Positions 1 to 11,000 of a DNA stretch of 12,627 bases are shown here, in pieces. The stretch is from the NCBI GenBank assembly GCA_937897495.1, contig CALCBL010000063.1, positions 1 through 12,627 on the forward strand, in the 5' to 3' direction. The position numbers and the translations under genes are program-made. The DNA is from an uncultured Burkholderiales bacterium. GTDB taxonomy: Bacteria; Pseudomonadota; Gammaproteobacteria; Burkholderiales; Burkholderiaceae_C. How positions within the stretch are numbered: position 1 is the first letter of the stretch; every line of letters begins with the position of its first letter. The notes under the pieces are model-generated. The model saw only the letters and a list, made by a program, of their open reading frames with translations, did not search any database and was not told the DNA's origin.

Positions 1-21
1 CATGCCAAGCACCATCCTAGG

Positions 22-50
22 GGGTGAATCAGAATCACCCAAATGGGTGA
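22..50. repeat. Overlapping inverted repeats downstream of the deaminase gene
   Basis: The hexamer GGGTGA occurs at 22-27 and 45-50, and its complement TCACCC lies between them at 35-40. TCACCC can therefore pair with either copy: a 6-bp stem with a 4-base loop (35-50) or a 6-bp stem with a 7-base loop (22-40). The structure lies 12 bases past the stop codon of the minus-strand deaminase gene, so it could help end or protect that transcript. No U-run follows on the minus strand, so it is not a classical intrinsic terminator. The repeat is seen directly; the role is a guess. Confidence 0.35.
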
Positions 51-61
51 GGTGTCGGTGG

Positions 62-1327
62 CTAGAAGCGAATAGAAACAGCGCTGATGACTGCGTAGTG
101 ATCATCGACAACGGGCATCCACCGCCACTTGTCAAATGTGGTGCAAGGATGCGAAATGCCGCTGCCAATCAATTGCCCCACATGGGGCTGCTCTGACGCA
201 GAAGCTGCTGGGTTGAATTGAAGGTAGGCGTGTTGATCGTTCAAGGCCGTGATTTCCCAGTGAGATGGCACCCCTGAAACCCCTTGATCGCCAACGTTGG
301 CACGCCAAATGGCAACGGGTAAATCCATGTCGTAGGAAACATCCCGCTTGCCCATGGTGAGAAGGGCCAATCCGGGTTCAGGGCAAGACTGCACACTGCT
401 GATGACCTCTAATGCGGGTCTTAGAGTTTCAGTCAGTTGAAGTCTTTCGCCAACGCACTTCAGCATCTTGCGATATTGCACGTGGTCGTGCGTGAGGTAG
501 CAGCCAGACCTCAAAATGCCTCTGGTGGGTAAATGAAGTTGGGGTTTGAGGTGCTGAGCTACGAGGTCAAAAATGGCAGAGCCGCCGGCAGTTAACAGGA
601 TTTCTTCATTTTCAAACAAATTTTCTTTTTCACATGCTACGGCCAGTTGTTGGACCCGGCCCATGAGGGCTGCGACCGAGGCTTGATCGTGCTCATGGTT
701 GCAGGTGGCCAATGCGCCTTCATAACATTCAATGCCACACAGCAAAAGCCCAGATGTAGCCTTGATTTTTCGAGCCAAAGCCATGGCCTGTGAGTGCTCT
801 CGGCAACCTGTCCGTTTGCCTTTTATACCAAGCTCAATCAAAACGGTGAAAGCGATGTTAGATTGACTTGAACTGCGCCATTTTTGAACTGCGTCAATTT
901 GCTCTACAGAGTCCACCAAAAAATAAACGCGAAGTTTGGGATAAGTTGCCAACAAAACACTCAGTGCTTCCAGATCGGCATGTTGATAAACTTGGTTGGC
1001 AATGATGATGCGTTGAACGCCGTGCCGAATTCCTAAACTTGCTTGAAAGACGTTTGCAAAACTGATGCCCCAAGCGCCAGCCTCTAATTGCCGTGCGTAC
1101 AACTCTGGTGACATGGTTGTTTTGCCGTGGGGTGCGATGTCCAATTGGCGTTTTTCGCAAAAATCTTTCATCCAATGTAAATTATGCTGAAGGGCTTTTT
1201 CTTTGATGACTGCCAATGGCAATGGCAAGTCACCCTTCAACACATTCCAATTTTGCAATCCAACTTCTGAAATGTTGACGGGCGTGTGATGGCCAGGAAA
1301 TCCTTTGAAGCTATGGTTAATTTGCAT
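62..1327 (-). CDS. D-serine dehydratase-like, PLP-dependent amino acid deaminase
   Basis: Probable fold-type III PLP enzyme of the alanine-racemase-N plus D-serine-dehydratase C-terminal domain family, often annotated as amino acid deaminase or D-serine ammonia-lyase. Such enzymes deaminate D-serine or related D-amino acids to a keto acid and ammonia in the cytoplasm. The N-terminal barrel carries APHGKTTMSP, whose lysine (residue 69 from this start) should form the Schiff base with PLP, followed by the typical GAWGISFAN. Near the C-terminus SHPCTTFDKW holds the His-x-Cys pair that binds zinc in the yeast and chicken enzymes. Length is 421 residues, normal for the family. An ATG 33 bases upstream (1360) would overlap the preceding gene by 11 bases. 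I chose ATG 1327 because the extra residues look like overlap readthrough, but neither start has a strong ribosome binding site. It follows the DUF455 gene on the same strand and is probably co-transcribed. The substrate cannot be read from sequence; a D-threonine aldolase-type activity is the main alternative. Confidence 0.85.
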   Translation of the reverse strand: MQINHSFKGFPGHHTPVNISEVGLQNWNVLKGDLPLPLAVIKEKALQHNLHWMKDFCEKRQLDIAPHGKTTMSPELYARQLEAGAWGISFANVFQASLGIRHGVQRIIIANQVYQHADLEALSVLLATYPKLRVYFLVDSVEQIDAVQKWRSSSQSNIAFTVLIELGIKGKRTGCREHSQAMALARKIKATSGLLLCGIECYEGALATCNHEHDQASVAALMGRVQQLAVACEKENLFENEEILLTAGGSAIFDLVAQHLKPQLHLPTRGILRSGCYLTHDHVQYRKMLKCVGERLQLTETLRPALEVISSVQSCPEPGLALLTMGKRDVSYDMDLPVAIWRANVGDQGVSGVPSHWEITALNDQHAYLQFNPAASASEQPHVGQLIGSGISHPCTTFDKWRWMPVVDDHYAVISAVSIRF

Positions 1328-1349
1328 GGATTGCTTTCGGTGGGTTGGC

Positions 1350-2174
1350 CTACAAGCCATTGGCTGCTAAATAAATCAACTCTTCTTCCTCGAAGCCTGC
1401 CAGGCGTCTGGCTTCTAGGTTGTAAGGCGACTTCAGTTTGGGTGCGTCGTATTGTTGGATCAAGTCGCGATAAGTGCCAATCGGGTCTAGCCCTCTTTCT
1501 TGGCAGACATGTCGGTACCAGCGATTGCCCGCTGCAACGTGCCCAATTTCATCTTTCAAAATAATGTCCAAAATGCGACCGGCTGCCAGGTCACCTGCGC
1601 TGATTAATTTATTTCTGACGCCGGGGGAGGCATCGAGCCCGCGCGCTTCCATGGTGCGTGGCACAAGCCCTATGCGAGCCAAAATATCGCCGCGCGTTCG
1701 TTCTGCCATTTCCCAAAGGGAGTGATGGGCCGGAAAGTCGCCATAGTCAAAACCCATGCTCACCAAATGCTTTTGAAGAAGCAAAAAATGCTTGGCTTCT
1801 TCTTTGGCAATTTGAACCCAGTCTTTGTAAAAATCAGCAGGCATGCCCTGAAAGCGCCACACCACATCCAAAGCCAAATCGATGGCATTGAGTTCAATGT
1901 GGGCAATGGCATGAAGCAAGACAGCCCTGCCTTCGGGGGTGGTCAGAGGTTTTGACTTCAATGCGGTGTGCGACACCAACTCTGGCTTAGCAGGTCGCCC
2001 AGGAATGCCGCCGGGGTTTGGCACCACCACGTTGGCAAAGATGGCCAGGTCTTCTGAAAGAGACAAGGTCAACTCCGCCTTTTGAACGGCGTTTTGCGCC
2101 AACAAGGGGGCCAAAACAGCCTGCCTCAAGTGAGCGGGATGTGGGATGTGTGGGGCTAATTCTGCGGTCGCCAT
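1350..2174 (-). CDS. DUF455 family ferritin-like domain protein
   Basis: A 274-residue protein of the DUF455 (PF04305) family, which has a ferritin-like four-helix fold and no firmly established function. Candidate metal ligands are visible in the right order for a diiron carboxylate site: E94 in HAIAHIELNAIDLALD, E125/E126 and H129 in AKEEAKHF, E176 in PRTMEARGLD, and E209 and H212 in KDEIGHVAAGNRW. The conserved helical blocks run from about residue 80 to 225; the N-terminal 70 residues form a Pro-rich lead-in. There is no signal peptide or membrane segment, so it should be cytoplasmic. It is first in a two-gene minus-strand unit with the deaminase gene and divergent from the carbonic-anhydrase-like gene. 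Family membership is recognised from motifs; diiron binding is inferred and the reaction is unknown. Confidence 0.85.
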   Translation of the reverse strand: MATAELAPHIPHPAHLRQAVLAPLLAQNAVQKAELTLSLSEDLAIFANVVVPNPGGIPGRPAKPELVSHTALKSKPLTTPEGRAVLLHAIAHIELNAIDLALDVVWRFQGMPADFYKDWVQIAKEEAKHFLLLQKHLVSMGFDYGDFPAHHSLWEMAERTRGDILARIGLVPRTMEARGLDASPGVRNKLISAGDLAAGRILDIILKDEIGHVAAGNRWYRHVCQERGLDPIGTYRDLIQQYDAPKLKSPYNLEARRLAGFEEEELIYLAANGL

Positions 2175-2183
2175 GCGCTATTT

Positions 2184-2207
2184 TAGGCTTGCCTACAATG
2201 TAGGCTT
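2184..2207. promoter_or_regulatory. Palindrome and direct repeat in a divergent promoter region
   Basis: Between the start codons of the DUF455 gene (2174) and the carbonic-anhydrase-like gene (2233) lies a perfect 15-base palindrome, GCCTACAATGTAGGC at 2191-2205 (7-base arms, one-base centre). It is overlapped by two direct copies of TAGGCTT at 2184-2190 and 2201-2207. TACAAT at 2194-2199 inside the palindrome resembles a plus-strand -10 box, and TAAAAT on the minus strand (2180-2185) is another -10-like hexamer. I see no good -35 for either. A dimeric regulator binding site is plausible, but no regulator gene is nearby. Confidence 0.4.
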
Positions 2208-2232
2208 TGCGCCCTGAATTGAGAGGACTCCA

Positions 2233-2757
2233 ATGGCTATTTATTCATTAGACGGCAAACAACCTGAATTGGCTGAGGGGGCATGGGTTGCCGACAGCGC
2301 TCAGGTCATGGGGGCTGTGAGCTTGGGCGTCAATGCCAGTGTTTGGTTTGGCGCCGTCATTCGAGGCGATACAGAAACCATTCACATTGGTGAGGGCTCC
2401 AACATCCAAGATTGCAGTGTGCTGCATGCCGATATTGGCAAGCCGCTGACCGTGGGTAAAAATGTGACGGTAGGTCATCAAGTCATGTTGCACGGTTGCA
2501 CCATTGGCGATGAATCGCTCATTGGCATTGGTGCTGTGGTTTTGAATGGCGCCAAAATAGGCAAAAACTGTTTGGTGGGTGCAGGTTCTTTGGTGACCGA
2601 GGGCAAAGAGTTTCCCGATGGCTCCATGATCATGGGATCGCCTGCCAAAGCGGTTCGCGAGCTAACGCCTGAACAAATTCAAGGCTTGCGCATGTCTGCC
2701 AAGCATTACATCGAGAACGCCCATCGCTACCAATCGGGTTTGAAAAAAATTGTCTGA
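2233..2757 (+). CDS. Gamma carbonic anhydrase family protein
   Basis: A 174-residue left-handed beta-helix protein of the gamma-carbonic-anhydrase-like family (YrdA/CaiE/PaaY group). Hexapeptide repeats fill about residues 15-135, for example VGKNVTVGH and [14 protein letters not shown]. The three histidines expected to bind the metal at the trimer interface are present: H65 in SVLHAD, H82 in VGHQ and H87 in MLHGC. The conserved VIRGD (residues 42-46) and NIQD (57-60) blocks are also intact, and a helical tail follows the PAKAVREL block. GAGAGGA at 2221-2227 is a good ribosome binding site for this ATG. The stop codon overlaps the start of hslO by eight bases. Bacterial members often show weak or no carbonic anhydrase activity, so reversible CO2 hydration is family-level inference. 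Confidence 0.93.
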   Translation: MAIYSLDGKQPELAEGAWVADSAQVMGAVSLGVNASVWFGAVIRGDTETIHIGEGSNIQDCSVLHADIGKPLTVGKNVTVGHQVMLHGCTIGDESLIGIGAVVLNGAKIGKNCLVGAGSLVTEGKEFPDGSMIMGSPAKAVRELTPEQIQGLRMSAKHYIENAHRYQSGLKKIV

Positions 2758-3739
2758 ACTTCATAAATTTTTATTCGAAGGCTTGCCAGTTCGCGGCGCC
2801 ATTGTTCGATTAACCGATTCATGGTGGGAGGTCCTTCAAAGGCGATCTGCCAACACGGAAACCGGCGCCTACCCAGAGCCCGTCTCGGAGTTGTTAGGTC
2901 AAATGTCGGCAGCCGCTGTGCTGATGCAGGCCAACATCAAATTCAATGGTGCTTTGGTGCTGCAAGTGTTTGGCGACGGGCCTGTTAAGTTGTCTGTGGT
3001 CGAAGTGCAGCCCGATTTCGGATTTCGTGCCACGGCTACGGTCCAAGGTGAGGTGTTGCCGCAGGCTTCCTTGAGCCAGATGGTCAATGTCAACAACGAA
3101 GGGCGTTGTGCCATTACCCTTGACCCTTTAGAGCGTTTGCCGGGTCAGCAGCCTTATCAGGGCGTGGTGCCCTTGTTTGGCGATCACAAAGAAAAATTAG
3201 AAAAGTTAAGCGAAGTGCTAGAGCATTACATGCTGCAGTCTGAGCAACTCGACACTACCTTGGTGTTGGCAGCCAACTCACAAGTGGCTGCTGGTTTGCT
3301 TATTCAAAGATTGCCTTTGGAAGGTGTTGGCAATTTGGCCGGACGCTACGATTCAGTAGAGCGTGAATCGGCCTTGGGCAAAGATGAAGACTACAACCGC
3401 ATTTCTATCTTGTCCAAAAGTTTGAAGCCTGAAGAACTGCTTGGTTTGGATGTTGAAACTGTGTTGCACCGCTTGTTCTGGGAAGAGCCGCTGCTGCGAT
3501 TTGAGCCGCTGGTTGGCGATGCAGGTCCTCGTTTTCAATGCAGTTGCAGTCGCGAAAGAGTAGGGCGCATGATCAAAAGCTTGGGCGTGGCAGAAGCCGA
3601 AAGTATTTTGTCAGAGCGCGAAAACATTGAGGTGGCTTGCGAGTTCTGCGGTGCGCAGTATCAATTTGATCCTGTGGACGCTGCCAGTCTTTTTACGCAA
3701 CCCGAAGCAACACCGCCCACGGGTCCGGCGGTTCACTAG
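2750..3739 (+). CDS. hslO: Hsp33 redox-regulated molecular chaperone
   Basis: Hsp33, a cytoplasmic holdase that is inactive while its cysteines bind zinc and becomes active when oxidants form disulfides and release the metal. The N-terminal domain opens with [18 protein letters not shown], typical of the family. The redox switch is complete: C264 and C266 (CxC in [10 protein letters not shown]) and C297 and C300 (CxxC in ACEFCGAQ). At 329 residues it is somewhat longer than the E. coli protein (about 292), with a short Pro/Thr-rich tail. No ATG lies near the beginning; the first internal Met is residue 52, which would remove the conserved N-terminus. TTG at 2750 is therefore the supported start, overlapping the upstream gene by eight bases and suggesting translational coupling. 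It ends facing the NadR-like kinase gene with only six bases between them. Confidence 0.95.
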   Translation: MSELHKFLFEGLPVRGAIVRLTDSWWEVLQRRSANTETGAYPEPVSELLGQMSAAAVLMQANIKFNGALVLQVFGDGPVKLSVVEVQPDFGFRATATVQGEVLPQASLSQMVNVNNEGRCAITLDPLERLPGQQPYQGVVPLFGDHKEKLEKLSEVLEHYMLQSEQLDTTLVLAANSQVAAGLLIQRLPLEGVGNLAGRYDSVERESALGKDEDYNRISILSKSLKPEELLGLDVETVLHRLFWEEPLLRFEPLVGDAGPRFQCSCSRERVGRMIKSLGVAEAESILSERENIEVACEFCGAQYQFDPVDAASLFTQPEATPPTGPAVH

Positions 3740-3745
3740 TGGGTA

Positions 3746-4447
3746 TTATTTCAGCAGGTCACTGAAAAGTCTGTGCTCGCATTCTGCGTCGCTGCACAAA
3801 TCGCAGCGCCAAGCTGTTTTGCCTTGGTTCAAACCGTATTGGCTCGCTTCCCTTTGAGTCTGCGTGGGTTGCAGGCTGGGCACTGAAAATTTCAAATCAA
3901 GGGGCTCATTGAGATTCGAGATGCCTTGGCTGATGGCCAGCAATGCAGCGTTGAGCCTTGCCTCGTCTTGACCGTAAATGACTTTAAAAGGCAGTTGACT
4001 TTTCGACATGGCTTGTCGAACGAGGTTGTCCACTGGTTCACGCACATGCTCACCATCGCGCTGTAAGCCATCTGGCACCCAAGCTACGTCGAGTCCCATG
4101 ACCAGCGTTAAATCAAATTGGGCTTGTAGCCCAAGGGCCTCCTCGTACAAAGACAGGTCTTTAAACACATAGTCGCTGTAAACAGCGGTCATTAAGGGCG
4201 TGGTATCGGCAATGACCCAGCCTTCTTGAATTGAAAAAATTCGCTCGGCTTGTTGTTGCGCAATTTGGCGTTGCTCATGTAAAGCGGGTGTTCGGCCATT
4301 CATTTGGCACCACTCGCGCAGTACTTCGGGAACGTAAGCTGCCATCTGCCCTTGCGCCAACAAGGCCTGGGTGATGTGCTGACTCAGGCTGGTTTTGCCA
4401 GTGCTTTCTGCACCCAGCAGCGCAACTCGAATGACCCTATTGCTCAT
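3746..4447 (-). CDS. NadR-like AAA ATPase, probable nicotinamide riboside kinase
   Basis: A 233-residue P-loop protein resembling the C-terminal ribosylnicotinamide kinase domain of NadR (AAA_28 type). It probably phosphorylates nicotinamide riboside to NMN with ATP in the cytoplasm. The Walker A motif is GAESTGKT (residues 11-18), followed by a VPEVLREW block and VIADTTPL, the Walker B-like segment of this group. The N-terminal DNA-binding and NMN adenylyltransferase parts of full NadR are absent, so it should be purely enzymatic. The C-terminus carries C215, C218, C223 and H225 (CxxC-x4-CxH), a likely metal site. ATG 4447 is preferred over ATG 4489 because the P-loop strand starts at once; it overlaps the pnuC stop by 11 bases. 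The adjacent transporter PnuC supports the function, but the exact nucleoside substrate is inferred. Confidence 0.8.
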   Translation of the reverse strand: MSNRVIRVALLGAESTGKTSLSQHITQALLAQGQMAAYVPEVLREWCQMNGRTPALHEQRQIAQQQAERIFSIQEGWVIADTTPLMTAVYSDYVFKDLSLYEEALGLQAQFDLTLVMGLDVAWVPDGLQRDGEHVREPVDNLVRQAMSKSQLPFKVIYGQDEARLNAALLAISQGISNLNEPLDLKFSVPSLQPTQTQREASQYGLNQGKTAWRCDLCSDAECEHRLFSDLLK

Positions 4448-5039
4448 GGCGACGCCAAGCTTGAAGACCAATGTAACTGAGCACGGCAAAAATACCGTAC
4501 AGCACGGCGGTAAGCCACAAAGACTTTTCGACCATCAGGCCAACGGTGAGAACATTGACAAGCATCCAGACCCACCAAGTTTCAATTTTCTTGCGACCCA
4601 ATAAATATTGACCCAACAAACTCAGTGCCGTGACCAAGCCATCCCAAACGGCCACATCACTGTCGGTGTAGCGATGCAGGAAAAATGAAAATGAAGGCCA
4701 AGCCAACAAGGTGGCAATGAAGGCAACTCGTCGCTCAGAAGCCTGTAAGCCACTCACGTCAAGCTTGGCTTTTGCCAATGGCGCTGGGCTTGCGTCTGCA
4801 TCAGTCCCTATCGGGGCTGACGCGCTTCCTCTAAGCCACTGCTGCCAACCCCAAGCCGCTGTCAGAACGAACATGATTTGCAAACAGGCTTCACCATAAA
4901 GTTGCTCATTCCAGAAGACAGAGCCATACAGGAGAGAGCTCAGAATGGCCAGAGGCCATCCCCAGTGAATTTCTTTGATGTTGCAATAAACCATTGCCAA
5001 CGACAAAACGAAGCCGGCCAATTCGACCGGATTGATCAT
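4437..5039 (-). CDS. pnuC: PnuC-type nicotinamide riboside transporter
   Basis: An inner-membrane protein of the PnuC family, which takes up nicotinamide riboside by facilitated diffusion and depends on a cytoplasmic kinase to trap the substrate. It has 200 residues and about six or seven hydrophobic segments. Family signatures are IKEIHWGWPLAILSSLLY (21-38), the AWGWQQW block (62-68) and the second-half pattern WDGLVTALSLLGQYLLGRK (132-150) with E153, W156 and N162. Residues 71-101 form an Ala/Pro-rich hydrophilic loop between the halves that looks variable. Its ATG overlaps the ftsB stop in an ATGA arrangement (5036-5039), and its end overlaps the kinase start, so all three genes should be translationally coupled. 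PnuT-type thiamine transporters are the closest alternative, but they usually sit with thiamine genes, and the neighbouring NadR-like kinase argues for nicotinamide riboside. Confidence 0.87.
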   Translation of the reverse strand: MINPVELAGFVLSLAMVYCNIKEIHWGWPLAILSSLLYGSVFWNEQLYGEACLQIMFVLTAAWGWQQWLRGSASAPIGTDADASPAPLAKAKLDVSGLQASERRVAFIATLLAWPSFSFFLHRYTDSDVAVWDGLVTALSLLGQYLLGRKKIETWWVWMLVNVLTVGLMVEKSLWLTAVLYGIFAVLSYIGLQAWRRHEQ

Positions 5040-5317
5040 TTTTCGATTTGAACAAAAATCTCGTTGGCCTTGACCATGCCGAGTTCATGGCGGGCACGCT
5101 CTTCGACGGTGTTCAAACCTTCTTTGAGGTCGTTCACTTCGGAGTTGAGTTGGCCATTGATGCGCTTGGCTTTGGCATTCAACTCGTTTTGCTCTTGAAT
5201 TTTGTACTCAAGGTCGATGACCGTGGGCACACTGCCTTTACCAAGCCAAATCTGCCCCTGCAAAATAAGCAGCAGGGCGATCAAGGCGGCTGGCAGTAAG
5301 CGGTTGTCCATGAGCAT
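5036..5317 (-). CDS. ftsB: Cell division protein FtsB
   Basis: A small bitopic divisome protein that forms the FtsQ-FtsL-FtsB complex at midcell and helps activate septal peptidoglycan synthesis. It has 93 residues: a short cytoplasmic start, one membrane segment at about residues 8-26 (LPAALIALLLILQGQIWL), a Gly-rich juncture (GKGS), then a periplasmic coiled coil at about residues 33-75 with Asn/Leu-rich heptads. The C-terminal block EERARHELGMVKANEIFVQI is the typical FtsB ending that contacts FtsQ. A second ATG two codons downstream (5311) is equally possible; neither has a clear Shine-Dalgarno sequence. It lies 22 bases after eno on the same strand, the usual proteobacterial arrangement, and overlaps pnuC by four bases. 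Confidence 0.93.
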   Translation of the reverse strand: MLMDNRLLPAALIALLLILQGQIWLGKGSVPTVIDLEYKIQEQNELNAKAKRINGQLNSEVNDLKEGLNTVEERARHELGMVKANEIFVQIEK

Positions 5318-5339
5318 CGAATAAGGCTATCTGCAAATG

Positions 5340-7491
<2,152 letters not shown>

Positions 7492-7527
7492 GGTGTTCCT
7501 GGTATCTTGCTAAGTTGTCGCGGAAAA

Positions 7528-9249
<1,722 letters not shown>

Positions 9250-9273
9250 TCACGATCTGCTACATTGCCAAAC

Positions 9274-10503
9274 ATGAACGATTTGCACGGAAAACGCATT
9301 GTTTTAGGACTCACTGGCGGCATTGCCTGCTACAAGGCGGCCGAGTTGTGTCGTTCCTTGGTGAAAGTGGGTGCCAAGGTGCAGGTGGTCATGACCGAAT
9401 CTGCCGCGCAGTTCATCACCCCCGTCACCATGCAAGCCTTGTCGGGTCAGCCTGTTTTTACCTCGCAATGGGATGCGCGCGAGGGCAATAACATGGCCCA
9501 CATCAATTTAAGCCGCGATGCCGATGCCATCTTGATTGCCCCAGCCAGTGCCGATTTCATGGCCAAACTCATCCATGGCAAGGCCGATGAACTGCTCAGC
9601 CTCATGTGTTTGGCCCGGCCCATTCAAACGGTGCCCCTGATTGTTGCGCCTGCTATGAACCGAGAAATGTGGGCCCACCCAGCCACACAGCGCAATGTGG
9701 CCCAACTCAAGGCCGATGGCGCGCATGTGTTGAACGTAGGGCAGGGCGATCAGGCCTGCGGCGAAACGGGTGATGGCCGCATGCTCGAAGCCGAAGAAAT
9801 TGTGGATGAATTGCTCTCCTTTTGGACCCCCAAAGTGCTTCAAGGCCAGCATGTGCTCATTACAGCCGGCCCCACCTATGAGGCGATTGACCCGGTTCGA
9901 GGCATCACCAATTTGTCCAGCGGCAAAATGGGTTTTGCCATTGCCAAGGCCGCCCATCATGCGGGCGCCAGAGTCTCGCTCATTGCCGGGCCTGTGAGCT
10001 TGCCTACGCCGCGGGGCATACAACGGGTCGATGTTTTGTCGGCCATGCAAATGCGCGACGCCGTGCAATTGGCCGTTCAATCGGCCACGATTTTCATTTC
10101 TGCCGCAGCCGTGGCCGATTGGCGACCCGACCATGCGGCTGATCACAAAATTAAAAAAGATGGCTCGGGCGACACCCCTGAATTGAGTTTTGTCGAAAAC
10201 CCAGACATTTTGGCCGCTGTTGCAAGGTCGGCTCGGGCGCAAAGTGGCGATTTATTTTGCGTAGGCTTTGCTGCTGAAAGCCATGATTTGTTGGCCCAAG
10301 CCACAGCCAAAAGGGTGCGCAAAGATGTGCCTCTGTTGGTGGGCAATATTGGACCGTCTACATTTGGACAAGACGACAATGCTTTGTTGCTGGTCGATGC
10401 AGAGGGTGCCAAAGAGATGCCGCGCGACACCAAGACGCATCTGGCGCAAGACTTGGTGAAAGAAATAGCCAGCCGAATTGGCAAAAACCATTCACGCAAT
10501 TAA
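9274..10503 (+). CDS. coaBC: Bifunctional phosphopantothenoylcysteine decarboxylase / phosphopantothenate-cysteine ligase
   Basis: Carries out two consecutive steps of coenzyme A synthesis. CoaB joins 4'-phosphopantothenate to cysteine using CTP, and the FMN-dependent CoaC decarboxylates the product to phosphopantetheine. The protein is 409 residues from this start. The CoaC domain (about 1-185) shows GLTGGIACYKAAE, the catalytic H76 in MAHINLSR, the PAMN motif (126-129) and the active-site C162 in ACGETGDGRM. The CoaB domain (about 187-405) shows LITAGPTYEAIDPVRGITN, AAVADWRP (278-285) and the KIKK block (K292). ATG 9274 starts just before the first beta strand; in-frame ATGs at 9208 and 9226 would add residues atypical of the family and run into the pyrG upstream region. 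It is divergent from pyrG, the source of its CTP, and is followed by dut after 45 bases, as in many proteobacteria. Confidence 0.97.
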   Translation: MNDLHGKRIVLGLTGGIACYKAAELCRSLVKVGAKVQVVMTESAAQFITPVTMQALSGQPVFTSQWDAREGNNMAHINLSRDADAILIAPASADFMAKLIHGKADELLSLMCLARPIQTVPLIVAPAMNREMWAHPATQRNVAQLKADGAHVLNVGQGDQACGETGDGRMLEAEEIVDELLSFWTPKVLQGQHVLITAGPTYEAIDPVRGITNLSSGKMGFAIAKAAHHAGARVSLIAGPVSLPTPRGIQRVDVLSAMQMRDAVQLAVQSATIFISAAAVADWRPDHAADHKIKKDGSGDTPELSFVENPDILAAVARSARAQSGDLFCVGFAAESHDLLAQATAKRVRKDVPLLVGNIGPSTFGQDDNALLLVDAEGAKEMPRDTKTHLAQDLVKEIASRIGKNHSRN

Positions 10504-10548
10504 GCCGCTTCAAGCACTGACCTCTCCCTTAATTTGGATCTCACGACG

Positions 10549-10998
10549 ATGAATGTTGACTTGAAAATTTTGGATGCCCGCATGGCCGATCAATTGCCTG
10601 CATACGCCACACCGGGCAGTGCGGGTCTCGATTTGCGGGCCTGTTTGGATGCCCCCATCACCCTGCAACCCAACGCATGGCAACTCATTTCCACCGGTCT
10701 GTCTGTGTACATCAAAGACCCTGGTTATGCCGCCATGCTTTTGCCGCGCTCTGGCTTGGGTCACAAGCACGGCATTGTGTTGGGCAATTTGGTGGGCTTG
10801 ATCGACAGCGATTATCAGGGCCCGCTCATGGTCAGTTGCTGGAATCGAAGTCAAGAGGCCTTCACCATTCAACCCATGGAACGGATTGCACAAATGGTCA
10901 TCGTGCCTGTGGTGCAGGCCACATTCAATGTGGTCTCGGAGTTTGATGCACCCAGCGAACGTGGTGAAGGTGGTTACGGTTCAACGGGCAAGCGCTGA
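10549..10998 (+). CDS. dut: dUTP diphosphatase (dUTPase)
   Basis: Hydrolyses dUTP to dUMP and pyrophosphate, keeping uracil out of DNA and feeding dTMP synthesis. It is 149 residues, the size of a trimeric all-beta dUTPase. All five conserved motifs are present in order: AGLDLRAC (motif 1), [15 protein letters not shown] (motif 2), [19 protein letters not shown] (motif 3, with the catalytic Asp and gating region), [10 protein letters not shown] (motif 4) and the Gly-rich [10 protein letters not shown] tail (motif 5) that closes over the triphosphate. ATG 10549 is preferred; an in-frame TTG at 10534 is possible but unnecessary. A weak GGA lies about ten bases upstream. It is probably co-transcribed with coaBC and ends two bases before the convergent FKBP gene. 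Confidence 0.97.
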   Translation: MNVDLKILDARMADQLPAYATPGSAGLDLRACLDAPITLQPNAWQLISTGLSVYIKDPGYAAMLLPRSGLGHKHGIVLGNLVGLIDSDYQGPLMVSCWNRSQEAFTIQPMERIAQMVIVPVVQATFNVVSEFDAPSERGEGGYGSTGKR

Positions 10999-11000
10999 TA

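Noticed and set aside
2..196. A 64-codon plus-strand frame at the left edge
   Set aside because: It overlaps the 3' end of the deaminase gene, has no ribosome binding site, and its product has no recognisable feature.
4437..5039. PnuT-type thiamine transporter instead of PnuC
   Set aside because: No thiamine gene or TPP riboswitch-like leader is present, and the adjacent NadR-like kinase points to nicotinamide riboside.
9508..10242. A 244-codon open frame antisense to coaBC
   Set aside because: It lies wholly inside a strongly supported gene on the opposite strand. Its product is rich in Gly, His and Arg with no recognisable domain, typical of a reverse-frame shadow.
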